From JBBCJR01 sp037190805 (GTDB lineage: Bacteria > Pseudomonadota > Alphaproteobacteria > Sphingomonadales > Sphingomonadaceae), in assembly GCA_037190805.1 (NCBI GenBank), contig JBBCJR010000008.1, forward strand, positions 18,396 through 82,395: 64,000 bases of DNA, written 5' to 3'. Below, piece by piece: positions 44,278 through 52,847 of this stretch; within the stretch, counting starts at the first letter, position 1, and each line of letters begins with the position of its first letter. The notes beneath the pieces were generated by a model. The model was given only the letters and a program-made list of their open reading frames with translations, made no database searches and was not told where the DNA came from. Both the position numbers and the translations under genes were made by a program.

Positions 44278-46008
44278 ATGACCGACCATGTCGCCCCGAT
44301 CGAGCCCGCGCCCGACTGGCCGCGACGACCTTGGCTGCTGGCGGGGCTGGGGGCGATCGGCGGGGCGGCCATCTATGCCATCGCCCAGTGGGGCGAGTCG
44401 CCGACGGCGGGCCAGATCGCGGCCGCGACCTTCATCGCCGTCGCCCTGACCCTATTGGGAATTACGGTGGAACTCCGGCGCTGGTGGTGGTCGCTCGCCT
44501 TCGCCGCCGCTGGCGGTGCCGTGGTGGCGCTGGTCATCTGGTGGAGCGGCGGGCCTGACGCGCCGCCGGGCGGCGACAGCACCCCCTGGCGAATCCTCTG
44601 CGCCCTGATCGTCGTGGTGATGGCGGCGCCGTTCCTGCAATTGTCGGCGGCGGCCGGGAAATGGCGGACGGACTATCGCGGGCTTTACCGGCACGGCCTC
44701 TCCAACCTCATCATCTTTGGCGGCGCGGTGGCGTTCGTCGGCGCGGCGTTTCTGGTCGCCTTTCTGCTGTCGCGGCTGTTCGAACTGATCGGCATCCGGG
44801 TTCTGAGGCATCTGCTCGACGAACCCGGCCTGCCGGTGATGCTGGCCGGGGCGGCGTTCGGCGGCGCCATCGGGGTGCTGCGCGATCGCGACCGGGTGCT
44901 GGGCAGCCTTCAGCGGGGCGTGCTGGCGGTGCCGGCGCTGCTCGCGCCGGTAATGGGGGCGGGGTTGCTGATCTTCCTCGTCTGCCTGTTGTTCACGGGC
45001 CTGACGCCGCTGTGGGCGGCGACGCGGTCGACGACGCCGATCCTGCTGGCCTGCATCACCGGTGGCATCCTGCTGGTGAACGCCGTGCTGGGAGAGGGGC
45101 GGGATGACGAATCGGCCTCGCCCTTGCCGCGCTTCGGGGCGATGGGGATCGGGCTGTCGCTATTGCCGCTGGCGGCGATCGCGGCCGTCTCCACGGGGCA
45201 TCGCATCACGCAATACGGGCTGACTCCTGACCGGCTGTGGGCGGTGGTGTTCACCGCCATCGCCGCCGCCTATGGCCTCGCCTATCTCGTCGTGCTGGCG
45301 TGGCGGCGGCTGGACTGGGGCGACGGCGTGCGTGCCGCCAATGTCCGGCTTGCCCTGGGCGTCATCGCCGTGGCGCTGGTGCTGGCGACGCCGCTGGTGG
45401 GCTTCGGCGCGATCTCGGCGCGCAACCAGGAGGCGCGGCTGATGACCGGTAACCTGCCGCCGGGCAGTTTCGACTGGGCCGCGATGGCGTTCGATTTCGG
45501 ACCCGAAGGGCGGCGGGCGCTTGGCCGACTTGCGCGCGCCGCGCCGACATCCGCGCTGAAAGCCGAGGCGCGGGCATCGCTGGCCGCGAAGGACCGCTGG
45601 CAGATTCGCGGCACCCGGCGACAAGAGGGGGAGGCGTCGCCGATCCGGCTGATCCCTGGCGGATCGCTGCCCCCGGAACTGGCCGATGCGCTGGCGCGGC
45701 TGTGGTCGTGCGGGACGGCGGAAGAATGCGTCGTCCGCTGGCAGGCGGGGGACACCGAGGCTGTGGTCGGCCACTTTTCCTCCGGGTGCGACGTCTGTCT
45801 GCCCAGCGTCAACCGCCTCCGCCGGCTCGACGATGGACGCTGGGAGGAGGTCTCCGAGGAACGTCAGCCGGTATCGGATGAAGCGCTACGCCAGCGTGCC
45901 GAAAGGCTGCGTGCCGCGGTTCGGGCAGGCCGGTTTGAAGCGCGGGAGGTGACCCGGCAGCAGTTCTTTGTCGGCGACGATCCGGTGAGCCAGCCGTTCT
46001 CGCCTTGA
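44278..46008 (+). CDS. DUF4153 membrane protein
   Basis: 576 residues from ATG 44278 (a second ATG at 44266 is possible). About ten to eleven membrane helices across residues 20-400 (LLAGLGAIGGAAIYAIAQW; LIIFGGAVAFVGAAFLVAFLL; GLLIFLVCLLFTGLTPLWAA; GIGLSLLPLAAIAAVSTG, with TGHRITQYGLTPDRLWAVVF, the DUF4153 signature RIxQYGLTPxR). A soluble C-terminal part of about 150 residues has four cysteines (WSCGTAEECVV; SSGCDVCLPSVN), probably outside the cytoplasm. Function unknown. GatC starts 60 nt later. Confidence 0.82.
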   Translation: MTDHVAPIEPAPDWPRRPWLLAGLGAIGGAAIYAIAQWGESPTAGQIAAATFIAVALTLLGITVELRRWWWSLAFAAAGGAVVALVIWWSGGPDAPPGGDSTPWRILCALIVVVMAAPFLQLSAAAGKWRTDYRGLYRHGLSNLIIFGGAVAFVGAAFLVAFLLSRLFELIGIRVLRHLLDEPGLPVMLAGAAFGGAIGVLRDRDRVLGSLQRGVLAVPALLAPVMGAGLLIFLVCLLFTGLTPLWAATRSTTPILLACITGGILLVNAVLGEGRDDESASPLPRFGAMGIGLSLLPLAAIAAVSTGHRITQYGLTPDRLWAVVFTAIAAAYGLAYLVVLAWRRLDWGDGVRAANVRLALGVIAVALVLATPLVGFGAISARNQEARLMTGNLPPGSFDWAAMAFDFGPEGRRALGRLARAAPTSALKAEARASLAAKDRWQIRGTRRQEGEASPIRLIPGGSLPPELADALARLWSCGTAEECVVRWQAGDTEAVVGHFSSGCDVCLPSVNRLRRLDDGRWEEVSEERQPVSDEALRQRAERLRAAVRAGRFEAREVTRQQFFVGDDPVSQPFSP

Positions 46009-46067
46009 TAGGCGGCGTCGCGCCATGCTAGCCGCCCGGCTATTCAGGGGCTCCCGAGAGAAACGCC

Positions 46068-46355
46068 ATGTCCGTCGACGACGCGACCGTCAAACGCATC
46101 GCCAACCTCGCCCGCATCGCCATCAGCGATGACGAGGCGGCGGCGCTGGTGCCGGAACTCAATAACATCCTCCACTGGGTCGAGCAGCTGGCCGCCGTCG
46201 ATACCGATGGGATCGAGCCGATGGCGGCGGTGATCCCCAACCATCTGCGCCTGCGCGATGACGTCGTCACCGACGGCGACCGGCAGGCGGACGTGCTGGC
46301 CAATGCGCCCCAGGCCGAACATGGTTTCTTCGCGGTTCCGAAGGTGATCGAATAG
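46068..46355 (+). CDS. gatC: Asp-tRNA(Asn)/Glu-tRNA(Gln) amidotransferase subunit C
   Basis: Small stabilising subunit of GatCAB. 95 residues. KRIANLARIAISDDEAAALVPELNNILHWVEQL and the C-terminal LRDDVVTDGDRQADVLANAPQAEHGFFAVPKVIE pattern are typical. The stop overlaps the gatA GTG by one base. Confidence 0.95.
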   Translation: MSVDDATVKRIANLARIAISDDEAAALVPELNNILHWVEQLAAVDTDGIEPMAAVIPNHLRLRDDVVTDGDRQADVLANAPQAEHGFFAVPKVIE

Positions 46356-47830
46356 TGGCCCTGACCGAGCTTTCCATCGCCGCGCTGCGCGACGGCTTCC
46401 GCCAGGGCGAGTTCACGGCGCGCGAGATCGCCGACGCCTTCAACGCCGCCGTCGCCGGCGGCCGGGCGCTCAACGCCTATCTGGTCGAAACCCCCGATCA
46501 TGCGATCGCCGCCGCCGACGCGGCCGACCGCGCGCGCGGATCGGGCGAGCTGGCGCCGCTGGCCGGTATTCCGCTGGGCATCAAGGACCTGTTCGCGACC
46601 GAGGGTGTCGAGACGACCGCGGCCAGCGCGATCCTGAAGGGCTTCGTCCCCCGCTATGAATCGACGGTGACGGCAAAGCTGTTCGCGGCCGGCGCGGGGA
46701 TGCTGGGCAAGCTCAACCTCGACCAGTTCGCCATGGGCTCGTCGAACGAGACCAGCGCCTTCGGCAATGTCGTGTCGCCCTGGCGGCGACCGGCCGACAC
46801 GGCGGCGCTCGCCCCCGGCGGTTCGTCGGGCGGTTCCTCGGCGGCGGTGGCGGCGGGGCTGGCGCCGGGCGCGACCGGCACCGACACCGGCGGCTCGATC
46901 CGCCAGCCGGCGGCGTTCACTGGCATCGCCGGCATCAAGCCGACCTATGGCCGCTGCTCGCGCTGGGGGGTGATCGCCTTCGCCTCGTCGCTGGATCAGG
47001 CCGGGCCGATGGCGCGCACGGTCACCGACTGCGCGATCCTGCTGGAGGCGATGAGCGGCTTCGATCCCAAGGATTCGACCTCGCTCGACCTGGCCGTCCC
47101 GAACTGGGAAGCGTCGCTGTCCGGCGACCTCAAGGGCAAGCGGGTCGGCATTCCGAAGGAATATCGCGTCGACGGCATGCCGGCCGAGATCGAGGCGCTG
47201 TGGCAGCAGGGCATCGCCTATGCGAAGGATGCCGGGGCCGAGGTGGTCGAGGTGTCGCTGCCCCATACCCATCAGGCGCTGGCGACCTATTACATCATCG
47301 CGCCCGCCGAGGCGTCGTCGAACCTCGCCCGCTATGACGGCGTCCGCTACGGCCTGCGCGAGCTGCCGCAGGGCGCTTCGCTGGCCGAGATGTATGCCGC
47401 GACCCGCGCCGCCGGCTTCGGGGCCGAGGTGAAGCGGCGGATCATGATCGGCACCTATGTGCTGTCGGCCGGCTTCTACGATGCCTATTACACCAAGGCG
47501 CAGAAGGTGCGGACGCTGATCGCCCGCGACTTCGAGCGGGCGTGGGAGGCGTGCGACCTGCTGCTCACCCCGACCGCGCCATCGGCTGCGTTCGCGCTGG
47601 GCGAAAAGACGGCGGACCCGATCGCCATGTATCTGAACGACGTTTTCACCGTGCCCGCCAGCCTTGCCGGCCTGCCGGCGATGTCGGTGCCGGCGGGGCT
47701 GGACGCCAACGGCCTGCCGCTTGGTCTTCAGATCATCGGCAAGCCGCTGGACGAGCAGGGCGTGCTCGACGCAGGTCTGGCGATCGAGCAGCGCGCCGGC
47801 TTCTCCGCCCGGCCGACGAAATGGTGGTGA
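46355..47830 (+). CDS. gatA: Asp-tRNA(Asn)/Glu-tRNA(Gln) amidotransferase subunit A
   Basis: Amidase-signature subunit that hydrolyses glutamine. GTG start at 46355 (ALTELSIAALRDGFRQGEF), 491 residues. The Ser-cisSer-Lys triad is visible: Lys in GIPLGIKDLFATEGV, the serines in PGGSSGGSSAAVAAGL and GTDTGGSIRQPAAFTG. Forms an operon with gatC and gatB; gatB starts 30 nt later. Confidence 0.96.
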   Translation: MALTELSIAALRDGFRQGEFTAREIADAFNAAVAGGRALNAYLVETPDHAIAAADAADRARGSGELAPLAGIPLGIKDLFATEGVETTAASAILKGFVPRYESTVTAKLFAAGAGMLGKLNLDQFAMGSSNETSAFGNVVSPWRRPADTAALAPGGSSGGSSAAVAAGLAPGATGTDTGGSIRQPAAFTGIAGIKPTYGRCSRWGVIAFASSLDQAGPMARTVTDCAILLEAMSGFDPKDSTSLDLAVPNWEASLSGDLKGKRVGIPKEYRVDGMPAEIEALWQQGIAYAKDAGAEVVEVSLPHTHQALATYYIIAPAEASSNLARYDGVRYGLRELPQGASLAEMYAATRAAGFGAEVKRRIMIGTYVLSAGFYDAYYTKAQKVRTLIARDFERAWEACDLLLTPTAPSAAFALGEKTADPIAMYLNDVFTVPASLAGLPAMSVPAGLDANGLPLGLQIIGKPLDEQGVLDAGLAIEQRAGFSARPTKWW

Positions 47831-47860
47831 CGATGACCCGTTTTCAGATCGAGGCTGACC

Positions 47861-49357
47861 ATGGCTGAAACCACCGCCGCCTATCGTATCCAGGGCGCCA
47901 CCGGCGACTGGGAGGTCGTGATCGGGCTTGAGGTCCATGCCCAGATCTCGACCGAGGCTAAGCTGTTCTCCGGCGCCTCAACGGCGTTCGGGGCAGAGCC
48001 CAACGCCCAGGTGTCGCTGGTCGACGCGGCGATGCCGGGCATGCTGCCGGTGCCGAACCGCGAGTGTGTGCGTCAGGCCGTGCGCACCGGCATGGCGCTG
48101 GAGGCGCAGATCAACGCCTGGTCGCGCTTCGACCGTAAGAACTACTTCTATGCCGATCTGCCGCAGGGCTATCAGATCAGCCAGCTTTATCACCCCATCG
48201 TTGGCGAGGGGGAGCTGGAGATCGAGCTGGGCGAGGGCGTCACCAAGATCATCGGCATCGAGCGCATCCATATCGAACAGGACGCCGGCAAGCTGATCCA
48301 CGATCAGCATCCAACCCGCTCCTATGTCGATCTCAACCGTTCGGGCGTGGCGCTGATGGAGATCGTGTCGCGACCCGACATGCGCTCGCCCGCCGAAGCC
48401 GGAGCTTATGTCCGCAAGCTGCGCTCGATCCTGCGCTATGTCGGCTCTTGTGACGGCAATATGGAGGAAGGCTCGATGCGGGCGGACGTCAACGTCTCCG
48501 TCCGCAAGCCCGGCGATCCGTTCGGGACGCGCTGCGAGATCAAGAACGTCAACTCCGTGCGCTTCGTCCAGGCGGCGATCGAGTATGAGGCCGCGCGCCA
48601 GGTCGACGTGATCGAGGCCGGCGGCACCATCGTCCAGGAAACCCGCCTGTTCGATCCCGACAAGGTCGAGACGCGTTCGCTGAGGTCCAAGGAAGACGCG
48701 CACGACTATCGCTATTTTCCCGATCCCGACCTGCTGCCCCTGGAACTGGACGACGCCTTCCTTGCCGAGGCGCGTGCCAGCCTGCCGGAGCTGCCGGGCG
48801 CAAAGCGTAAGCGTTACGAGGAGTTGCTGGGCATTCCTGCTTACAATGCTCAGGTTCTGACGGCGGAAAAGGAAGTGGCGCTGTGGTTCGAGGCGCTGCT
48901 CGCCGAAACCGCGCACATCCAGGGCAAGCCCGAGGTCGAGGTGGCGCGCGGCGCGTCCAACTGGGTGATCTCGGACCTGTTCGGGGCCTTGAACCGGCTG
49001 GGCAAGGACATCGGCGACAGTCCGGTCAGCCCGAAAAACGGCGCGGCGCTGCTCGGCCTCGTCGCCGACGGCACACTGTCGGGCAGCCTTGCCAAGCAGG
49101 TGTTCGAACTGATGCTGGAAACCGGTGGCGATCCCGCGACGATCGTCGAGGAGCGTGGTCTCAAGCAGACCAGCGACACCGGCGCGATCGAAGCGGTGAT
49201 CGCCGAGGTCATGGCCGCCAATGCCGACAAGGTCGCTGAATACCGGGCGGGCAAGGACAAGCTGTTCGGCTTCTTCGTCGGGCAGACGATGAAGGCGATG
49301 GGGGGCAAGGCCAATCCCGGCGTGGTCAACGACCTGCTGAAAAAGGCGCTGGCCTGA
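47861..49357 (+). CDS. gatB: Asp-tRNA(Asn)/Glu-tRNA(Gln) amidotransferase subunit B
   Basis: Kinase/transferase subunit. 498 residues. GatB signature VIGLEVHAQISTEAKLFSG, FDRKNYFYADLPQGYQISQL, LNRSGVALMEIVSRPDMRSP, GNMEEGSMRADVNVSVRKPG and the C-terminal YqeY-like tail ending GVVNDLLKKALA. All three gat genes point to indirect synthesis of Gln-tRNA and perhaps Asn-tRNA. Its stop is one base away from the stop of the convergent 60-residue ORF. Confidence 0.96.
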   Translation: MAETTAAYRIQGATGDWEVVIGLEVHAQISTEAKLFSGASTAFGAEPNAQVSLVDAAMPGMLPVPNRECVRQAVRTGMALEAQINAWSRFDRKNYFYADLPQGYQISQLYHPIVGEGELEIELGEGVTKIIGIERIHIEQDAGKLIHDQHPTRSYVDLNRSGVALMEIVSRPDMRSPAEAGAYVRKLRSILRYVGSCDGNMEEGSMRADVNVSVRKPGDPFGTRCEIKNVNSVRFVQAAIEYEAARQVDVIEAGGTIVQETRLFDPDKVETRSLRSKEDAHDYRYFPDPDLLPLELDDAFLAEARASLPELPGAKRKRYEELLGIPAYNAQVLTAEKEVALWFEALLAETAHIQGKPEVEVARGASNWVISDLFGALNRLGKDIGDSPVSPKNGAALLGLVADGTLSGSLAKQVFELMLETGGDPATIVEERGLKQTSDTGAIEAVIAEVMAANADKVAEYRAGKDKLFGFFVGQTMKAMGGKANPGVVNDLLKKALA

Positions 49358-49358
49358 C

Positions 49359-49541
49359 CTAGGGGACAGGAGCGCGATTCGGGTCGCGTTCGCGAACCGG
49401 GACGCTTTCCTGGCCGGCTATGGCTTGGCCCTCGACATCGCTGTGGACGTCGGCCCCCGTGTCCGGGTCGACATGCTCCTGATTGCGATTATCGCGGAGC
49501 GGAGGACTGTCGGGGTGCGGATCGCTGCGGCGGTCGGTCAT
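49359..49541 (-). CDS. small hydrophilic hypothetical protein (60 aa)
   Basis: ATG 49541 with AAGGAG 8 nt upstream, which is a strong argument that it is translated. 60 residues, no hydrophobic segment, rich in Asp, Arg, Pro and Glu (MTDRRSDPHPDSPPLRDNRN at the start). Predicted disordered. No similarity recognised. It converges on gatB and is divergent from sugE. Confidence 0.55.
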   Translation of the reverse strand: MTDRRSDPHPDSPPLRDNRNQEHVDPDTGADVHSDVEGQAIAGQESVPVRERDPNRAPVP

Positions 49542-49629
49542 CGGTTTTCTCCTTCTGGGCAAGGAAACGTTCGTGAGGGAGGAAGGTGCCCCCTTGACCT
49601 CCCTCGCGGGGGACCTACTTAGCCGTCCC

Positions 49630-49676
49630 AGAGGACGACCTCCCCAGATCGGGAACAGCGCGTGGGACGGCCCATC
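49630..49676 (+). promoter_or_regulatory. guanidine-II (mini-ykkC) riboswitch
   Basis: Two small hairpins with the diagnostic ACGR tetraloop: GAGG-ACGA-CCTC at 49631-49642 and GTGGG-ACGG-CCCAT at 49662-49675, 19 nt apart. They lie just upstream of the GGGAGA ribosome binding site (49682-49687) of a sugE/gdx gene, the usual target of this riboswitch, which binds guanidinium and turns the exporter on. Confidence 0.87.
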
Positions 49677-49694
49677 GGTGCGGGAGAAGCACGG

Positions 49695-50015
49695 ATGGCG
49701 TGGATTATTCTTGTCGTCGCGGGCCTGTTCGAGGTCGGCTGGGCGTTCACGATGAAGATGTCCGAAGGCTTCACACGTCTGGGCATGAGCGTCATCACTT
49801 TGGTCGCCATGGCGATCAGCGTGGTTCTGCTGTCGATTTCGATGAAGACCCTGCCGCTTGGGACAGCCTATGCGATGTGGACCGGAATCGGCGCGCTGGG
49901 CGCCTTTGTGGTCGGCATCCTGGTGCTTGGCGAGCAGGCAACGCCGTTGCGATTGATCAGCGCCGGCCTGATTCTGGCGGGCCTCATCGGCATGAAGCTC
50001 GCGTCGACGCCCTGA
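49695..50015 (+). CDS. sugE: SMR-family guanidinium exporter (SugE/Gdx)
   Basis: 106 residues, four helices. ATG 49695, 7 nt after GGAGA. The essential Glu13 is present (IILVVAGLFEVGWAFTMKMSEGF), and the Gdx-type motif GTAYAMWTGIGALGAFVVGI near residue 60 separates it from the drug-exporting EmrE group. Exports guanidinium in exchange for protons; expression is presumably under the guanidine-II riboswitch directly upstream. A perfect hairpin (50031-50056) follows. Confidence 0.92.
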   Translation: MAWIILVVAGLFEVGWAFTMKMSEGFTRLGMSVITLVAMAISVVLLSISMKTLPLGTAYAMWTGIGALGAFVVGILVLGEQATPLRLISAGLILAGLIGMKLASTP

Positions 50016-50030
50016 AACTATTTCGGCACC

Positions 50031-50056
50031 GCCCAAGGGCAATCTTGCCCTTGGGC
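50031..50056. other. perfect inverted repeat between sugE and tRNA-Leu
   Basis: GCCCAAGGGC-AATCTT-GCCCTTGGGC, 10 perfect bp and two more A-T pairs inside. No T-run. It overlaps the -35 of the tRNA promoter, so it may serve both as transcript end of sugE and as part of the tRNA promoter region. Confidence 0.7.
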
Positions 50057-50072
50057 CCCGGACTGCTATAGA
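50045..50072 (+). promoter_or_regulatory. promoter of tRNA-Leu
   Basis: TTGCCC, 16-nt spacer, TATAGA, about 20 nt before the mature tRNA. Confidence 0.55.
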
Positions 50073-50092
50073 CCCCGCCGACCGGCAGCCCG

Positions 50093-50177
50093 GCGGGCGT
50101 GGCGGAACTGGTAGACGCGCTGGATTTAGGTTCCAGTGTCTTACGACGTGGGGGTTCGAGTCCCTCCGCCCGCACCA
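50093..50177 (+). tRNA. tRNA-Leu (anticodon TAG)
   Basis: Acceptor GCGGGCG/CGCCCGC, anticodon stem CTGGA/TCCAG with loop TTTAGGT (anticodon at 50127-50129), a long variable arm (GTGTCTTACGACGTG) of class II tRNAs, T arm GGGGG-TTCGAGT-CCCTC, discriminator A and encoded CCA. Confidence 0.97.
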
Positions 50178-50232
50178 GCTTCGCTTCGCGTGCTATTGCC
50201 TCCACGCAAGACAATGTAAGGCCGAGACCATC

Positions 50233-51861
50233 ATGCAGACTGTCGAAACGCTGAACGAGGGTTTGAAGCGCGGCTATACGCTCACCATCCCGGCGAAGGA
50301 TATCGCCGCACGGGTCGACGCCCAGCTGACCCAGATGGCGCCGCGCATCCGCATGCCCGGCTTCCGGCCCGGCAAGGTACCGCCGAATCTGGTTCGCAAG
50401 ATGCATGGCCCGGCGCTGGAGCAGGAAGCGCTGCAGACGGCGGTGCAGGACAGCGTCCAGAAGCTGCTGGCCGAGAAGGCGCTGCGTCCCGCGATGCAGC
50501 CCGCCGTCGAGCTTGGCGATGACTATGCCGCCGGCAAGGATGCCGAGGTGAAGGTGTCTCTGGAGGTTCTGCCCCAGATTCCCGAGCCCAAGATCGACGG
50601 GCTGAAGCTGGAGCGCCTGACGGTCGAGGCTGACGATGCCGCCGTCAACACCGCGCTGGAAGGTCTCGCTCAGCGCCAGAAGAGCTTCACGCCGGCCAAG
50701 GCCAGCACCAAGGCGAAGCTGGGCGACGTCGTTGTCATCGATTTCGAGGGCAAGGTCGACGGCACGCCGTTCGAAGGCGGCAAGGGCGAGGGCATGCAGG
50801 TCGAGCTCGGCTCCGGCCAGCTCATTCCCGGTTTCGAGGACCAGTTGGTCGGTGCCAAGGCGAACGATGCGCGCACCATCGAGGTCACTTTCCCCGAGGA
50901 TTACAACGCCGCTCATCTCAAGGGGAAGCCGGCGACGTTCGACGTCACCGTCACCGAAGTTCGCAATCCTCAGGATGCCGCGGTCGACGAGGCGTTCGCC
51001 ACGTCGCTGGGTCTTGAGAGCCTGGACAAGCTGCGTGAGCTGATGAAGGGCCAGGTCGAGCAGGAACTGAACGGCCTTACCCGCACCCACCTGAAGCGCA
51101 AGCTGCTCGATCAGCTTGCCGAGGCGCATGACTTCGACGTGCCGCCGTCGATGGTCGAAGCCGAGTTCAACCAGATCTGGGCGCAGCTCGAGCATGAGGC
51201 GGGTCACGCCGAGGACCCGAAGGCGGCCCTGGCCGAGATCGAGGCCGAGCGCGAGGATTATCGCAATATCGCCGTGCGCCGTGTGCGCCTCGGCCTGCTG
51301 CTGTCCGAAATCGGTCAGAAGAACGGCGTCACGGTGACCGAGCAGGAAATGCAGCGTCTGGTCGCCCAGCAGGCGGGCCAGTATCGTCCGCAGGACCGCG
51401 AGCGCTTCTTTCAGTATGTCAGCCAGGACGCGATGGCCCAGGCGCAGATCCGCGCTCCCCTCTATGAGGAGAAGGTCGTCGACTTCCTGCTGGAAAAGGC
51501 TGAGATTTCGGACCGCACCGTGACCCGCGAAGACCTGGAAGCGGCGATCGAGTCCGAGGACGGCCATGTCCACGGACCTGGCTGCGGCCATGACCATCAT
51601 GACCACGGTCACGATCATGGCAAGGCGAAGAAGGCCGCGCCGAAGAAGGCGAAGGCCGCTGACGCCGCGCCGAAGAAGGCGAAGGCCGCTGACGCCGCGC
51701 CCGCCGAGACGGTGAGCGAGGAGAAGCCGGCGGCCAAGAAGGCGCCGGCCAAGAAGCCTGCCCCCGCCAAGGCTGCTGCCGCCCCCGCGGCAGAGAAGGC
51801 TCCCGCCGCCAAGAAGGCGCCGGCCAAGAAGCCTGCGGCGAAGGCCGGGGACAAGAAGTAA
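50233..51861 (+). CDS. tig: trigger factor with His-rich, Lys/Ala-rich C-terminal tail
   Basis: Ribosome-bound chaperone and prolyl isomerase at the peptide exit. 542 residues, about 100 more than usual. Residues 1-145: ribosome-binding domain with the GFRPGKVPPNLVRK signature loop. About 150-245: FKBP-type PPIase (GDVVVIDFEGKVDGTPFEGG, IPGFEDQLVGA). About 250-440: helical substrate-binding domain. Residues 443-462 carry 8 His and 1 Cys in 20 positions; 463-542 are Lys/Ala/Pro-rich with repeats of KKAKAADAAP and KKAPAKKPA, resembling histone H1 tails. It stands ahead of clpP-clpX, the usual alphaproteobacterial order, although a GT2 gene has come between them (1-base overlap at 51861). Confidence 0.95.
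   Translation: MQTVETLNEGLKRGYTLTIPAKDIAARVDAQLTQMAPRIRMPGFRPGKVPPNLVRKMHGPALEQEALQTAVQDSVQKLLAEKALRPAMQPAVELGDDYAAGKDAEVKVSLEVLPQIPEPKIDGLKLERLTVEADDAAVNTALEGLAQRQKSFTPAKASTKAKLGDVVVIDFEGKVDGTPFEGGKGEGMQVELGSGQLIPGFEDQLVGAKANDARTIEVTFPEDYNAAHLKGKPATFDVTVTEVRNPQDAAVDEAFATSLGLESLDKLRELMKGQVEQELNGLTRTHLKRKLLDQLAEAHDFDVPPSMVEAEFNQIWAQLEHEAGHAEDPKAALAEIEAEREDYRNIAVRRVRLGLLLSEIGQKNGVTVTEQEMQRLVAQQAGQYRPQDRERFFQYVSQDAMAQAQIRAPLYEEKVVDFLLEKAEISDRTVTREDLEAAIESEDGHVHGPGCGHDHHDHGHDHGKAKKAAPKKAKAADAAPKKAKAADAAPAETVSEEKPAAKKAPAKKPAPAKAAAAPAAEKAPAAKKAPAKKPAAKAGDKK
51643..51702 (+). repeat. 30-bp tandem repeat in tig
   Basis: A 30-bp unit encoding KKAKAADAAP (beginning about GCGCCGAAGAAGGCGAAGG) is present twice in direct tandem. 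A second repeated block, AAGAAGGCGCCGGCCAAGAA, occurs near 51736 and 51814. Slippage here would change the tail length in frame. Confidence 0.8.
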
Positions 51862-52847
51862 TGGCAGACGCCGGAGTGGTCGAAGCGACAGCATCGGCCG
51901 CTCCGGCGTCGCTGTCATTGCCCCGGATTGCGGTAATCCTGCCCTGCCACAATGAGGAGCGGGCGGTCGGGGCGACGGTGGAGGGCTTTCGGCGCGCCCT
52001 GCCCGGCGCCGCCATCTATGTCTACGACAACAACAGCCGTGATCGCACGCGCGCCATTGCCGAAGCGGCCGGCGCGCTGGTCCGCAACGAGCGCCTGCAG
52101 GGCAAGGGCGCAGTGGTCCGCCGCATGTTCGCCGACATCGACGCCGACGTCTATGTGCTGGCGGACGGCGACGCCACCTACGACGCCTCGGCCGCGCCGA
52201 TCATGGTCCGCCGGCTGCTGGAGGAACGGCTCGACATGGTGGTCGGTGCCCGGGCCAGCGAGGTCGACGCGGCCTATCGCCGGGGTCACGTGCTGGGCAA
52301 CCGGATGCTGACCGGCCTGTTGGCGCGGATGTTCGGCCGGTCGTTCAGCGATATACTGTCCGGCTATCGCGTGTTTTCGCGCCGGTTTGTGAAGTCCTTT
52401 CCCGCCCTGTCGCAAGGGTTCGAGATCGAGACCGAGATCAGCGTTCACGCCCTCGAGCTCAAGATGCCCGTGGCGGAACTGCGCACGGTCTATGGCGCGC
52501 GGCTGGAAGGTTCGGTGTCCAAGCTCAATACCTATCGGGATGGCTGGCGCATCCTCAGGACGATGCTGAGCCTGTTCCGGATCGAGCGGCCCTTTGCCTT
52601 TTTCGGCCTGGTTTCGGCGCTGCTGATCCTGATCGCGGTCATCCTGGCCGCGCCCTTGCTGGTGACCTATTTCGCCACCGGGCTGGTGCCGCGCCTGCCC
52701 ACGGCGGTGCTGGTTACGGGCCTGGTCATCGTCGCAACCGTTTCGCTGTTCACCGGCCTTATCCTCGACACGGTCACGCGCGGCCGGCGCGAGATCAAGC
52801 GGTTAGCCTATCTGGCCCAGTCCGCGCCGGAGATCGGCGACTATTAA
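51861..52847 (+). CDS. GT2 glycosyltransferase (polyprenyl-phosphate type)
   Basis: 328 residues. GT2 domain: RIAVILPCHNEERAVGATVEGF, YVYDNNSRDRTRAIAEAAGA, VYVLADGDATYDASAAP (DxD), GNRMLTGLLARMFG and FSDILSGYRVFSRRFVKSFP as in dolichyl/undecaprenyl-phosphate sugar transferases. Two C-terminal membrane helices (FGLVSALLILIAVILAAPLL; VLVTGLVIVATVSLFTGLI). Probably loads a sugar on undecaprenyl phosphate for later transfer. The start overlaps the tig stop by one base. Donor sugar not predictable. Confidence 0.87.
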   Translation: MADAGVVEATASAAPASLSLPRIAVILPCHNEERAVGATVEGFRRALPGAAIYVYDNNSRDRTRAIAEAAGALVRNERLQGKGAVVRRMFADIDADVYVLADGDATYDASAAPIMVRRLLEERLDMVVGARASEVDAAYRRGHVLGNRMLTGLLARMFGRSFSDILSGYRVFSRRFVKSFPALSQGFEIETEISVHALELKMPVAELRTVYGARLEGSVSKLNTYRDGWRILRTMLSLFRIERPFAFFGLVSALLILIAVILAAPLLVTYFATGLVPRLPTAVLVTGLVIVATVSLFTGLILDTVTRGRREIKRLAYLAQSAPEIGDY

